A DNA stretch of 64,000 nt from Streptomyces sp. Ag109_O5-1 (GCF_003814875.1 NZ_RKQF01000001.1:4712001-4776000), one strand, 5' to 3'. Positions 1 to 8,529 are shown, counted from the first letter of the stretch. Made by a program: numbers and translations. The notes: generated from the sequence alone by a model not told the origin.

Positions 1-69
1 CGCGAGGGGGTCCTCGCCGGAGTCGGCGGCGTCCGCGCCCTCGCCGGAGCCCGTGTCGTCGACGGTCAC
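1..69 (-). CDS. 5' end of an unidentified gene, divergent from the window (partial)
   Basis: A GTG codon at 69, reading left off the window edge, opens a frame whose 23 visible residues are rich in Asp, Gly, Ser and Glu. A GGAAGGG-like ribosome binding site precedes it. In related Streptomyces chromosomes the gene upstream of birA encodes a nucleotide (adenylate) cyclase with a low-complexity acidic N terminus, which would fit. That identity is inferred from remembered synteny only, because no catalytic domain lies inside the window. Confidence 0.4.
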   Translation of the reverse strand, partial: MTVDDTGSGEGADAADSGEDPLA

Positions 70-275
70 GCGTACTGCCCTTCCGATCTACCGCGGTCGC
101 ATACCGACCGGCCTCAACTCTACGGCAGGTGTGCGGTAGCTCACTTCGTGAGGTAAGCCGACATCAGAGGTTGCGGGGTGGTGAGTGCGGGGCGGTGTTG
201 CGGTGAGCGTTCACTGGGGACTGCCGCCCCCAGACCCTCGCGGGGATCGCCTTGCGTTCCGGCTGCGGGTGAGTG

Positions 276-346
276 GGGGCTGGTCGCGCGGTTCCTCCCC
301 CAGCCTTCGGCGCTGGGTACCCCCAGCGCCCCTACGGGGCGCGCTG
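276..346 (+). repeat. Dispersed intergenic repeat, copy 1 (expanded form)
   Basis: This copy carries the core TGGTCGCGCGGTTCCTCCCC followed by nested GC hairpins (CGCTGGG/CCCAGCG and GCCCC/GGGGC). It lies just beyond the birA stop codon. Six further copies of the same core occur between genes in this window, so it belongs to a dispersed family that may end transcripts. Confidence 0.65.
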
Positions 347-349
347 CCC

Positions 350-1216
350 TTACGCCGGTCGCAAGTGGACGATGTCGCCGGCTCCCACCGGTTCCTGGAC
401 GCCGTCCGCCGTGGCCAGGACCAGTCTTCCGTCGCCGTCGATCGCCACCGCTTCCCCCACCAGCGAACGGTCCCCCGGCAGCTCGGCGCGCACCGTGCGC
501 CCCAGCGTCGAGCAGCCGGCCGCGTACGTCTCCTGGAGTCCGCTGCGCGCCGGGTCGCCGCCCGCCCCGCGCCAGCGCCCGTACCAGTCCTCCAACGACC
601 GCAGGACCGCCCGCAGCAGCGGATCCCGGTCCGTGTTCACCGCCCCCGCCAGCGCCAGCGACCCCGCCTGCGGCACCGGCAGCTCCTCCACGCGGAGCGT
701 GACGTTGATGCCCACGCCGACCACCACCGCGTCCTCCCCGGCCCGCTCCGCCAGGATGCCCCCGGTCTTGCGCTCCTCGTCACCGACGGTGACCAGGAGG
801 TCGTTCGGCCACTTGAGTGCCGTGTCGATGCCCGCCGCCCGCGCCAGACCCGTCGCCACCGCCACGCCGGTGAGCAGCGGCAGCCACCCCCAGCGGGCCA
901 CCGGCACCTCGGCCGGCTTCAGCAACACCGAGAAGAACAGGCCCGACCGGGGCGGCGCCGTCCACTGCCGGTCCAGGCGGCCCCGCCCCGCCGTCTGCTC
1001 CTCGGCGACCAGCACCGTGCCCTCCACGGCCTTGCCCGCCGCCGCCCGGGAGACCAGCTCGCTGTTGGTGGAGCCGATGCGCTGGACGACCTCCACATCG
1101 CTCCACAGCCCGCCCTCCCGCACCACGGCCCTGCGCAGCGCCGTGGCACTGAGTGGTGGACGGTCCAGGTCGGACCAACGATTGTTGTTGTCGTCTTCTG
1201 CATCTCGCGGCGTCAT
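350..1216 (-). CDS. birA: Biotin--[acetyl-CoA-carboxylase] ligase
   Basis: This enzyme adenylates biotin and transfers it to the biotin carboxyl carrier domain of acyl-CoA carboxylases, such as the one encoded at 4983-6755. The 288-residue protein shows the biotin-binding loop GRGRLDRQW near residue 77, KWPNDL, GGILAE, and the VGVGINV strand, followed by a C-terminal SH3-like cap. There is no N-terminal helix-turn-helix, so it is a monofunctional (class I) ligase and not a repressor. The frame is open for 64 codons further upstream, but ATG at 1216 is preferred because the ligase fold begins soon after it and the extension runs into pccB. It is divergent from pccB, which suits its role. Confidence 0.93.
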   Translation of the reverse strand: MTPRDAEDDNNNRWSDLDRPPLSATALRRAVVREGGLWSDVEVVQRIGSTNSELVSRAAAGKAVEGTVLVAEEQTAGRGRLDRQWTAPPRSGLFFSVLLKPAEVPVARWGWLPLLTGVAVATGLARAAGIDTALKWPNDLLVTVGDEERKTGGILAERAGEDAVVVGVGINVTLRVEELPVPQAGSLALAGAVNTDRDPLLRAVLRSLEDWYGRWRGAGGDPARSGLQETYAAGCSTLGRTVRAELPGDRSLVGEAVAIDGDGRLVLATADGVQEPVGAGDIVHLRPA

Positions 1217-1326
1217 GCAAGCCACCCTAGGTGTGTTGTACGCCGCACCGCCGTTTGGTAGGCACGCCACTACTCTACGAATGAGTAACCGTCCCCCCTT
1301 TTGAGCAGGCAGGGAGCCGCATCCCG

Positions 1327-2922
1327 ATGTCCGAGCCGGAAGAGATCGACATTCACACGACCGCGGGGAAGCTCGCGGATCTCCAGCGCCGTGTCCATGA
1401 AGCGACACACGCCGGTTCGGAGCGCGCGGTCGAAAAGCAGCACGCCAAGGGCAAACTGACGGCCCGTGAGCGGATCGAGCTGCTCCTCGACGAGGGTTCC
1501 TTCGTCGAGCTGGACGAGTTCGCCCAGCACCGCTCCACCAACTTCGGCCTGGAGAAGAACCGGCCGTACGGCGACGGTGTCGTCACCGGCTACGGCACCG
1601 TCGACGGCCGGCCCGTCGCCGTCTTCTCCCAGGACTTCACCGTCTTCGGCGGCGCCCTCGGCGAGGTCTACGGCCAGAAGATCGTCAAGGTGATGGACTT
1701 CGCCCTGAAGACCGGCTGCCCGGTCATCGGGATCAACGACTCCGGCGGCGCCCGGATCCAGGAGGGCGTCGCCTCCCTCGGCGCCTACGGCGAGATCTTC
1801 CGCCGCAACACCCACGCGAGCGGTGTGATCCCGCAGATCAGCCTGGTCGTAGGGCCCTGCGCCGGCGGCGCGGTCTACTCCCCCGCCATCACCGACTTCA
1901 CGGTCATGGTCGACCAGACGTCCCACATGTTCATCACCGGCCCGGACGTCATCAAGACGGTCACCGGCGAGGACGTCGGCTTCGAGGAGCTCGGCGGCGC
2001 CCGCACCCACAACTCGGTCTCCGGCGTGGCCCACCACATGGCCGGCGACGAGAAGGACGCCGTCGAGTACATCAAGCAGCTGCTGTCCTACCTGCCGTCC
2101 AACAACCTCTCCGAGGCCCCGGTCTTCCCCGAGGAGGCCGACCTCGCTGTCACCGCCGAGGACCTGGAGCTGGACACGCTCGTCCCGGACAGCGCGAACC
2201 AGCCGTACGACATCCACACGGTGATCGAACACGTCCTGGACGACGCCGAGTTCTTCGAGACGCAGGCCCTGTTCGCCCCGAACATCGTCACCGGCTTCGG
2301 CCGTGTCGAGGGCCACCCGGTCGGCATCGTCGCCAACCAGCCGATGCAGTTCGCCGGCTGCCTGGACATCAAGGCGAGCGAGAAGGCGGCCCGCTTCGTC
2401 CGCACCTGCGACGCCTTCAACGTCCCGGTCCTCACCTTCGTGGACGTCCCGGGCTTCCTCCCCGGCGTCGACCAGGAGCACGACGGCATCATCCGCCGCG
2501 GCGCCAAGCTGATCTACGCCTACGCCGAGGCCACGGTCCCCCTGATCACCGTCATCACCCGCAAGGCCTTCGGCGGCGCCTACGACGTCATGGGCTCCAA
2601 GCACCTGGGCGCCGACCTCAACCTCGCCTGGCCGACCGCCCAGATCGCCGTCATGGGCGCCCAGGGCGCGGTCAACATCCTGCACCGCCGCACGATCGCC
2701 GAGGCGGCGGCGAACGGGGAGGACCTGGAGGCGGTGCGCGCCCGACTGATCCGGGAGTACGAGGACACCCTCCTCAACCCCTACACGGCGGCCGAGCGCG
2801 GCTACGTCGACGCGGTGATCATGCCGTCCGACACCCGCCGTCATGTCGTACGGGGCCTGCGCCAGCTGCGCACCAAGCGCGAGTCCCTGCCCCCGAAGAA
2901 GCACGGCAACATCCCCCTGTAA
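1327..2922 (+). CDS. pccB: Acyl-CoA (propionyl-CoA) carboxylase beta subunit
   Basis: This is the carboxyltransferase subunit that moves CO2 from carboxybiotin to acetyl- or propionyl-CoA, supplying malonyl- or methylmalonyl-CoA for fatty acid and polyketide synthesis. The 531-residue length is typical. Seen features include the N-terminal crotonase-fold region with the oxyanion-hole motif NDSGGARIQEG near residue 138, and GPCAGGAVYSPA. The C-terminal half has VDVPGFLPG and FGGAYDVMGSK. A GGAG site precedes ATG 1327. The epsilon subunit follows 9 bp downstream, so the two are co-transcribed. The biotinylated alpha partner is probably the product of 4983-6755. Acyl-chain preference cannot be settled from motifs alone. 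Confidence 0.95.
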   Translation: MSEPEEIDIHTTAGKLADLQRRVHEATHAGSERAVEKQHAKGKLTARERIELLLDEGSFVELDEFAQHRSTNFGLEKNRPYGDGVVTGYGTVDGRPVAVFSQDFTVFGGALGEVYGQKIVKVMDFALKTGCPVIGINDSGGARIQEGVASLGAYGEIFRRNTHASGVIPQISLVVGPCAGGAVYSPAITDFTVMVDQTSHMFITGPDVIKTVTGEDVGFEELGGARTHNSVSGVAHHMAGDEKDAVEYIKQLLSYLPSNNLSEAPVFPEEADLAVTAEDLELDTLVPDSANQPYDIHTVIEHVLDDAEFFETQALFAPNIVTGFGRVEGHPVGIVANQPMQFAGCLDIKASEKAARFVRTCDAFNVPVLTFVDVPGFLPGVDQEHDGIIRRGAKLIYAYAEATVPLITVITRKAFGGAYDVMGSKHLGADLNLAWPTAQIAVMGAQGAVNILHRRTIAEAAANGEDLEAVRARLIREYEDTLLNPYTAAERGYVDAVIMPSDTRRHVVRGLRQLRTKRESLPPKKHGNIPL

Positions 2923-2931
2923 GGAGCCGCT

Positions 2932-3144
2932 GTGACGATCAAAGTCGTACGGGGCAACCCGACCCCGGAGGAGCTGGCCGCCGCACTGGCGGTGGTAAGG
3001 GCGAGGGCGGCGGCCATGACGGCGGCCGTCCCCGACCAGGCCCCGGGGACGAAGGACGCATGGTCCGACCCGGCCCGCATCGCCCAGCACCGGCTACCGC
3101 AGCCGGGCCAGAGCGCCTGGAGCCGCACCTACTGGCCTGCCTAG
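2932..3144 (+). CDS. pccE: Acyl-CoA carboxylase epsilon subunit
   Basis: A 70-residue protein with a GTG start at 2932 and an AAGGAG site. It opens with IKVVRGNPTPEELAAL-type residues and ends with a W-S-R-T-Y-W tail, the pattern of actinobacterial acyl-CoA carboxylase epsilon subunits. In that family the small epsilon polypeptide binds the alpha/beta complex and raises its activity. It lies 9 bp after pccB, which supports co-translation with the beta subunit. The middle is Ala/Arg-rich and poorly conserved, as is usual. Confidence 0.9.
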   Translation: MTIKVVRGNPTPEELAAALAVVRARAAAMTAAVPDQAPGTKDAWSDPARIAQHRLPQPGQSAWSRTYWPA

Positions 3145-3150
3145 GTATCT

Positions 3151-3172
3151 CAGGGGCACGGGGAACCGCGCA
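3151..3172 (-). repeat. Dispersed intergenic repeat, copy 2 (inverted, short)
   Basis: Read on the minus strand, this is the TGCGCGGTTCCCCGTGCCCCTG core of the repeat family seen at six other sites in the window. It lies directly behind the epsilon-subunit stop codon and lacks the second hairpin arm. Confidence 0.5.
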
Positions 3173-3248
3173 CAGAAGTACTCCCTGGGCTCCGATTTGA
3201 GTACCCCTACTCAGGCGCCCTGGGTCGGCCGAGCCGCACGCTGGTGAC

Positions 3249-3377
3249 ATGCTGTGGTCGGACCCCGAAGACGAGCCGCCGAAGGACCTGCAGGACATGC
3301 AGAACACCCTCCGGCGGCTCGGCGTCTTCCTGGCCCTGGTGATGCTCCTGCTGATGATCGTGCTCGGCGTGAGATGA
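3249..3377 (+). CDS. Small single-pass membrane protein
   Basis: ATG at 3249 opens a 42-residue frame: an acidic and charged N terminus (S-D-P-E-D-E-P-P-K-D), then LRRLGVFLALVMLLLMIVLG, a clear single transmembrane helix, ending in V-R. It is probably oriented with the N terminus in the cytoplasm because of the Arg pair before the helix. It sits between the carboxylase epsilon gene and maf, 37 bp before the maf start, so it may be co-transcribed with maf. No function is known to me. Codon use matches its neighbours. Confidence 0.6.
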   Translation: MLWSDPEDEPPKDLQDMQNTLRRLGVFLALVMLLLMIVLGVR

Positions 3378-3414
3378 GAGTCCCCCTGTCGGCCCGCACC
3401 GATACGCTGACGCC

Positions 3415-4017
3415 ATGCGCAGACTCGTCCTCGCCTCCCAGTCCCCCGCCCGGCTGAACCTCCTGCGCCAGGCAGGCCTCACCCCCGAGGTGATCGTCAG
3501 CGGTGTCGACGAGGACGCCGTCACCGCCCCCACCCCGGCCGATCTGGCCCTCGCCCTCGCCGAGGCCAAGGCCTCCGTCGTCGCCGCCCGTCCGGACGTG
3601 CACGGCGCGATCGTGATCGGCTGCGACTCCGTGCTGGACCTCGACGGCCAGGCCCTCGGCAAGCCCGCGGACGCCGAGGAGGCCACCGCCCGCTGGAAGT
3701 CGATGCGCGGCCGGGCCGGCACCCTGCAGACCGGGCACTGCGTCTGGGACACGGCGACCAACCGGCACGCCTCGGCGACCGCGTCCACCGTCGTACGGTT
3801 CGGCGAGCCCACCGACGAGGAGATCGCCGCGTACGTCGCCTCGGGCGAACCCCTCTACGTGGCGGGTGCGTTCACGCTGGACGGCCGCAGCGCGCCGTTC
3901 ATCGACGGCATCGATGGCGACCACGGCAACGTGATCGGCATCAGCCTGCCCCTGGTCCGCCGGCTGCTCGCGGAGCTCGGCGTCGGCATCACGGAGTTGT
4001 GGGCGCCGGCGGAGTGA
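3415..4017 (+). CDS. maf: Maf-family nucleoside triphosphate pyrophosphatase
   Basis: Maf proteins hydrolyse non-canonical or canonical nucleoside triphosphates to monophosphates and are linked to septum arrest and house-cleaning. The 200-residue product starts RRLVLASQSPAR, the family's N-terminal nucleotide-binding signature S-x-S-x-x-R. It continues with the conserved Asp/Glu region (GCDSVLDLDGQALGKP) and DGRSAPFIDGIDGDHGNVIG near the C terminus. The ATG at 3415 is the only good start next to the signature. Its 3' end overlaps the convergent membrane protein gene by 29 bp. Confidence 0.92.
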   Translation: MRRLVLASQSPARLNLLRQAGLTPEVIVSGVDEDAVTAPTPADLALALAEAKASVVAARPDVHGAIVIGCDSVLDLDGQALGKPADAEEATARWKSMRGRAGTLQTGHCVWDTATNRHASATASTVVRFGEPTDEEIAAYVASGEPLYVAGAFTLDGRSAPFIDGIDGDHGNVIGISLPLVRRLLAELGVGITELWAPAE

Positions 4018-4639
4018 GCGGTCCGGCGGCCGGCGCGTCCTTCGTCACCGGCTCCGGTTCCGCTTCCGGTCCGGGGCCGTCCTGCGGACCCGGACCGGTA
4101 CCGAGGCCGCCCTCGCCGCCGTCCTCGCCCCCGTCGGCGTCCGCCCCGGCGCCGGCCTCGTCCGCGCGGTCGTACGTCATCAGGAGCAGGACGACGAGCG
4201 CGAGGACGACCACCATGAACAGGAACGCCTGCCAGCCGATCAGGCCCCACACCAGGGCGCCCAGCAGGCCGTGGACGACCGCGACGCTGATCAGCAGGAC
4301 CCGGCCGAGGCCGGCGGGCGCGCGGTTGCGTATGGCGACCAGCAGGGCCACCAGGGCGCAGAGCGCGAAGTAGAGGCCGAAGACCACACCGCCGATCTTC
4401 GCGGACATCGACATCTTGTCCGGGTCGAGGCCGGCCATCGACATGTTCTGCCGGCTGACGACCTCTCCCGTGAACCAGTTGAGCGCCGCGATGCCGAGTG
4501 CCTCGACGAGGAGTACGACCGCCACGACCCACGCCACCGGTCTGCGCACCACCGGTCCCCACCCACTTCCGTCTCCGGCCCGCACCGAGCCGGTGTTACT
4601 TGAAGTTCGCCCACCCGCCGCCCGACCACCACCCCTCAA
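3989..4639 (-). CDS. Four-helix integral membrane protein of unknown function
   Basis: A 216-residue protein with a short basic N terminus and four predicted transmembrane helices: roughly residues 34-54 (VAWVVAVVLLVEALGIAAL), 83-103, 112-132 and 136-154. A 60-residue cytoplasmic tail rich in Asp, Glu, Gly and Pro follows. The loop after helix 1 contains NMSMAGLDPDKMSMSAKIG. It lies between maf and the carboxylase alpha gene on the opposite strand. I recognise it as a Streptomyces-conserved hypothetical but cannot assign a function. Its tail overlaps the end of maf by 29 bp. Confidence 0.75.
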   Translation of the reverse strand: MRGGGRAAGGRTSSNTGSVRAGDGSGWGPVVRRPVAWVVAVVLLVEALGIAALNWFTGEVVSRQNMSMAGLDPDKMSMSAKIGGVVFGLYFALCALVALLVAIRNRAPAGLGRVLLISVAVVHGLLGALVWGLIGWQAFLFMVVVLALVVLLLMTYDRADEAGAGADADGGEDGGEGGLGTGPGPQDGPGPEAEPEPVTKDAPAAGPLTPPAPTTP

Positions 4640-4982
4640 GGTGGCCCTTCGGGCCGCAGTGTCTTATTCAGCATCGCGAACGCTACTAACGGGTAAAGCG
4701 GGGGACAAGGGTTCGGGCGGCAGCAAAGATTCGTTGGGCCATTCGTAGGGACTCGACAAAGAAACGTTGTGGGGCGCGGCACGCTCTCACAGAGACCTTG
4801 AGCACATCACGGGGCTAGGGTTTCCCGGAGGAGTCCTGCGTACCTCGGTGCGACAAGGGATTTCACGGGTAGGGCGAGCCTCGCATCACGCTCCGTGTGG
4901 GCAAGCTCACCATTGGGGACGGGTCGAAGTGCCGTGTCGGCCTTCCCTAAACTCGGCTTGTTTCAAGGAGGGAGCCTCAATC
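4640..4982. other. Divergent intergenic region upstream of the carboxylase alpha gene
   Basis: 343 bp with no convincing gene. It must hold promoters for both the leftward membrane protein and the rightward carboxylase alpha subunit. A TAAACT hexamer at 4948-4953 is a possible -10 element 30 bp before the GTG, but no convincing -35 partner is visible. The right end has a very strong AAGGAGGGAG ribosome binding site. An open frame does continue upstream from the alpha subunit, but it lacks family similarity. Confidence 0.5.
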
Positions 4983-6755
4983 GTGCGCAAGGTGCTCATC
5001 GCCAACCGTGGCGAAATCGCTGTCCGCGTGGCCCGGGCCTGCCGGGACGCCGGGATCGGGAGCGTGGCCGTCTACGCGGACCCGGACCGGGACGCTCTGC
5101 ATGTCCGCGCCGCGGATGAGGCGTTCGCCCTGGGCGGTGACACCCCCGCCACCAGCTACCTGGACATCCAGAAGGTGCTCAACGCCGCCCGTGAGGCCGG
5201 GGCGGACGCCGTCCATCCGGGCTACGGCTTCCTCTCGGAGAACGCGGAGTTCGCGCAGGCGGTCCTGGACGCGGGCCTGACCTGGATCGGCCCGCCCCCG
5301 CAGGCCATCCGTGACCTGGGCGACAAGGTGGCGGCCCGTCACATCGCCCAGCGTGCCGGTGCCCCGCTGGTCGCCGGCACCCCGGACCCGGTCGCGGGCG
5401 CGGACGAGGTGGTGGCGTTCGCCGAGGAGCACGGCCTGCCGATCGCGATCAAGGCGGCCTTCGGCGGTGGCGGACGCGGTCTGAAGGTCGCCCGCACCCT
5501 GGAGGAGGTCCCGGAGCTGTACGAGTCGGCGGTGCGTGAGGCGGTGGCCGCGTTCGGCCGCGGCGAGTGCTTCGTCGAGCGCTACCTGGACCGCCCCCGG
5601 CACGTGGAGACCCAGTGCCTGGCCGACACCCACGGCAACGTGGTCGTCGTCTCCACGCGTGACTGCTCGCTCCAGCGCCGCCACCAGAAACTCGTCGAGG
5701 AGGCCCCCGCGCCGTTCCTCTCCGACGCCCAGGTCGCCGAGCTGTACCGCGCCTCCAAGGCCATCCTCAAGGAGGCCGGCTACGTCGGTGCGGGTACCTG
5801 TGAGTTCCTGGTCGGGCAGGACGGCACGATCTCGTTCCTGGAGGTCAACACCCGTCTGCAGGTCGAGCACCCGGTGACCGAGGAGGTCGCCGGTATCGAC
5901 CTGGTCCGTGAGATGTTCCGGATCGCCGACGGCGAGGCCCTCGGCTACGGCGACCCGGAGCTGCGCGGTCATTCGTTCGAGTTCCGGATCAACGGTGAGG
6001 ACCCGGGCCGCAACTTCCTGCCCGCCCCGGGCACCGTCACCCGCTTCGACGCGCCCTCCGGCCCCGGTGTCCGCCTGGACGCAGGCGTCGAGGCCGGCAG
6101 TGTGATCGGCCCGGCGTGGGACTCCCTGCTCGCCAAGCTGATCGTCACCGGCCGCACCCGCGCCGAGGCCCTCCAGCGGGCCGCCCGGGCCCTGGACGAG
6201 TTCCAGGTCGAGGGCATGGCCACCGCCATCCCCTTCCACCGCGTCGTCGTCCGCGACCCGGCGTTCGCGCCCGAGCTCACCGGCTCCGAGGACCCCTTCA
6301 CGGTCCACACGCGCTGGATCGAGACCGAGTTCGTCAACGAGATCAAGCCCTTCACCGCCCCGGCCGACGCCGAGGCCGAGGAGGAGAACGGCCGTGAGAC
6401 GGTCGTCGTCGAGGTCGGCGGCAAGCGCCTGGAGGTCTCGCTGCCCGCCTCGCTCGGCATGACCCTGGCCCGCACCGGCCTCGCCGCGGGTGCCAAGCCG
6501 AAGCGCCGCGCCGCCAAGAAGTCCGGCCCGGCCGCCTCCGGCGACACCCTCGCCTCGCCCATGCAGGGCACGATCGTCAAGGTCGCGGTCGAGGAGGGCC
6601 AGGAGGTCAAGGAAGGCGATCTGATCGTCGTCCTGGAGGCCATGAAGATGGAGCAGCCGCTCAACGCGCACAAGGCCGGCACCGTCAAGGGCCTCGCCGC
6701 CGAGGTCGGCGCCTCCCTCACCTCCGGCGCCCTGATCTGCGAGATCAAGGACTGA
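4983..6755 (+). CDS. accA: Acyl-CoA carboxylase alpha subunit (biotin carboxylase + BCCP)
   Basis: This protein carboxylates its own biotin using ATP and bicarbonate and feeds the beta subunit encoded at 1327-2922. It is 590 residues long, like other actinobacterial AccA/AccBC proteins. It starts RKVLIANRGEIAVRVARAC. The ATP-grasp part shows the glycine loop KAAFGGGGRGLKVA, then ECFVERYLDRPRHVE, the EVNTRLQVEHPVTE active-site strand, and a C-terminal biotinyl domain with EAMKMEQPL, where the Lys is biotinylated by BirA. GTG 4983 is chosen over upstream starts because AAGGAGGGAG lies just before it and homology begins at once. Confidence 0.95.
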   Translation: MRKVLIANRGEIAVRVARACRDAGIGSVAVYADPDRDALHVRAADEAFALGGDTPATSYLDIQKVLNAAREAGADAVHPGYGFLSENAEFAQAVLDAGLTWIGPPPQAIRDLGDKVAARHIAQRAGAPLVAGTPDPVAGADEVVAFAEEHGLPIAIKAAFGGGGRGLKVARTLEEVPELYESAVREAVAAFGRGECFVERYLDRPRHVETQCLADTHGNVVVVSTRDCSLQRRHQKLVEEAPAPFLSDAQVAELYRASKAILKEAGYVGAGTCEFLVGQDGTISFLEVNTRLQVEHPVTEEVAGIDLVREMFRIADGEALGYGDPELRGHSFEFRINGEDPGRNFLPAPGTVTRFDAPSGPGVRLDAGVEAGSVIGPAWDSLLAKLIVTGRTRAEALQRAARALDEFQVEGMATAIPFHRVVVRDPAFAPELTGSEDPFTVHTRWIETEFVNEIKPFTAPADAEAEEENGRETVVVEVGGKRLEVSLPASLGMTLARTGLAAGAKPKRRAAKKSGPAASGDTLASPMQGTIVKVAVEEGQEVKEGDLIVVLEAMKMEQPLNAHKAGTVKGLAAEVGASLTSGALICEIKD

Positions 6756-6775
6756 CGACACCCCGAACCGCGTCG

Positions 6776-6806
6776 CCCGGCGAACGGCATCCGACCGTTC
6801 GCCGGG
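6776..6806 (+). terminator. Factor-independent terminator-like hairpin after the alpha subunit
   Basis: The 12-bp arms CCCGGCGAACGG (6776-6787) and CCGTTCGCCGGG (6795-6806) are perfectly complementary with a 7-base loop. The hairpin starts 20 bp after the carboxylase stop codon and has no U-tract, as is common in Streptomyces. It separates the gene from the following TetR regulator. Confidence 0.75.
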
Positions 6807-6829
6807 CACCCGACTTTCTGGAACGGCCC

Positions 6830-7369
6830 ATGCGTGCCGACGCCCGCCGCAATCACGACCGGCTGCTCGCCGAGGCCCGCACGGTGTTCGCCGAGCACGG
6901 CACCGGCGCCTCGCTGGAGGATGTGGCCCGCCGGGCGGGCGTGGGCATCGGCACCCTCTACCGCCACTTCCCGAACCGGCATGCCCTGATGAGCGCGGTG
7001 TTCGAGGACGCGGTGAACGAACTCCTGTTCCGAGCCCGCGAGTTGCTGACCGCCCCCGACCCGTGCCAGGCCCTGCTGACCTGGCTCCACGAGGTGGTCA
7101 GCCACGCGGCCGCGTACCGGGGCCTGTCGAAGGCCCTGATGTCGGCGTCTTCGGACTCGGCCCTGTCCCGCTGCGGCACCCCGATGAGGGAGGCGGGCGC
7201 CGCACTGCTGACCCGTGCCCAGGAGTCGGGGAAGGTACGCGAGGGCGTACAGATCACCGACCTGCTCCAACTCACGCATGCCATCGCCCTGGCAGCGGAG
7301 GAGTCACCGGGAGATCCGGCCTTGGCGGATCGCTTGTTGACCTTGACTCTGAACGGATTGAAGCCCTGA
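6830..7369 (+). CDS. TetR-family transcriptional regulator
   Basis: A 179-residue repressor-type protein. The N-terminal DNA-binding domain is clear: RRNHDRLLAEARTVFAEHG, then LEDVARRAGVGIGTLYRHFPNR as the helix-turn-helix near residues 28-50. The remaining all-helical part would bind an unknown ligand and dimerise. It follows the carboxylase terminator and converges on the deoR-type gene, so its target is not evident. The length is on the short side of the family but complete. Confidence 0.88.
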   Translation: MRADARRNHDRLLAEARTVFAEHGTGASLEDVARRAGVGIGTLYRHFPNRHALMSAVFEDAVNELLFRARELLTAPDPCQALLTWLHEVVSHAAAYRGLSKALMSASSDSALSRCGTPMREAGAALLTRAQESGKVREGVQITDLLQLTHAIALAAEESPGDPALADRLLTLTLNGLKP

Positions 7370-7403
7370 CTCCCCAGGGGCAGGGAGCCGTATTCATGTG
7401 CGG

Positions 7404-8363
7404 CTACCGCCGCCGCATATCGGCGACCCGCCCCCGCTCGGCCCCGGCCGGCGGCTCCCCCAGCACCGACGCGGACCGCAGCCCGTTCCCCGGCACGCCT
7501 CGCCGCGGCCCCGGAAGGGACACGTCCCGACGCTGTTGATGCTGTTGCCGCGCCGGGACCTGGTCACCCCCCGGGTTTCCCGAAGCCCCAGCCACGGCGA
7601 TCTGCACCCCCTGATCGGCGAGGGCCTGGAGCTCGGTGGCCGCCCGGTCGTCGTGGGCGGGAGGCTCGTCGGTGACCAGCCGGGTGACGAGGTCGGTCGG
7701 CACGGTCTGGAACATCGTGTCGGTACCGAGCTTGGTGTGGTCGGCGAGGACCACGACCTCCGAGGCGGCCTGCACCAGCGCCCGGTCGACGGACGCCGAC
7801 AGCATGTTGGACGTGGACAGTCCCCGCTCGGCCGTCAGGCCACTGCCCGACAGGAAGGCCTTCGAGACCCGCAGCCCCTGCAGGGACTGCTCCGCACCGG
7901 AGCCGACGAGGGCGTAGTTGGAACCGCGCAGGGTCCCGCCGGTCATCACGACCTCGACTCTGTTGGCATGGGCCAACGCCTGCGCCACCAGCAGGGAATT
8001 GGTGACGACGGTGAGTCCGGGTACCCGCGCCAGGCGGCGTGCGAGTTCCTGTGTGGTGGTTCCCGCCCCGACCACGATGGCCTCGCCTTCTTCGACGAGG
8101 CCCGCGGCGAGATCGGCGATGGCCGTCTTCTCGGCGGTCGCGAGATGAGACTTCTGCGGAAAGCCGGACTCCCGCGTGAACCCGCCCGGCAGTACCGCAC
8201 CGCCATGCCGGCGGTCGAGGAGTCCTTCTGCCTCCAGTGCGCGCACGTCCCGCCGTACGGTCACTTCGGAGGTCTGGACGACGCGGGCGAGCTCACGGAG
8301 CGACACGGCCCCGTTCGCTCGCACCATTTCGAGGATCAATTGGCGACGTTCTGCAGCGAACAC
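7404..8363 (-). CDS. DeoR-family transcriptional regulator
   Basis: The N-terminal winged helix is ERRQLILEMVRANGAVSLREL followed by SEVTVRRDVRALEAEGLLDRRHGGAV, the classic DeoR signature at residues 6-56. The sugar-phosphate-binding isomerase-like domain has VGAGTTTQELARRL, TNSLLVAQAL, MTGGTLRGSNYALVG and VVVLADHTKLG. The 319-residue length includes about 55 extra Pro/Arg/Gly-rich residues at the C terminus beyond the normal fold. DeoR proteins usually sense phosphosugars, and this one lies 2.3 kb from the pnp/mutase genes. It is therefore a candidate regulator of nucleoside catabolism, but the shared operator of those genes is absent from its own promoter. Confidence 0.88.
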   Translation of the reverse strand: MFAAERRQLILEMVRANGAVSLRELARVVQTSEVTVRRDVRALEAEGLLDRRHGGAVLPGGFTRESGFPQKSHLATAEKTAIADLAAGLVEEGEAIVVGAGTTTQELARRLARVPGLTVVTNSLLVAQALAHANRVEVVMTGGTLRGSNYALVGSGAEQSLQGLRVSKAFLSGSGLTAERGLSTSNMLSASVDRALVQAASEVVVLADHTKLGTDTMFQTVPTDLVTRLVTDEPPAHDDRAATELQALADQGVQIAVAGASGNPGGDQVPARQQHQQRRDVSLPGPRRGVPGNGLRSASVLGEPPAGAERGRVADMRRR

Positions 8364-8379
8364 GAAACTGACAGTAACC

Positions 8380-8400
8380 CCAACGACCGTCTGCTTTCAG
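8380..8400 (-). promoter_or_regulatory. Possible operator in front of the DeoR-type gene
   Basis: About 25 bp upstream of the deoR-type start lies CTGCTTTCAGCAG, an inverted repeat with 5-bp arms and a 3-bp centre. It is the only obvious palindrome in this promoter region and could serve autoregulation. Nothing else supports it, and it does not resemble the CTACGCGCGTAG element of the nucleoside genes. Confidence 0.3.
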
Positions 8401-8529
8401 CAGTTTGCGCCGAATAGCAGAAGTTGTTCGCACGGCAGGGTCGTAAGTGGTATAGGGCCTGGGCCAGCCGCCTATGCCGCACGCATGCTCGACAACTCCC
8501 CGTGACCAGCGGGGAGTCGGTTCCGGCCG

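Noticed and set aside
4767..4982. An N-terminal extension of the carboxylase alpha subunit
   Set aside because: The extra 72 codons lack similarity to the family, and a strong AAGGAGGGAG site marks GTG 4983.
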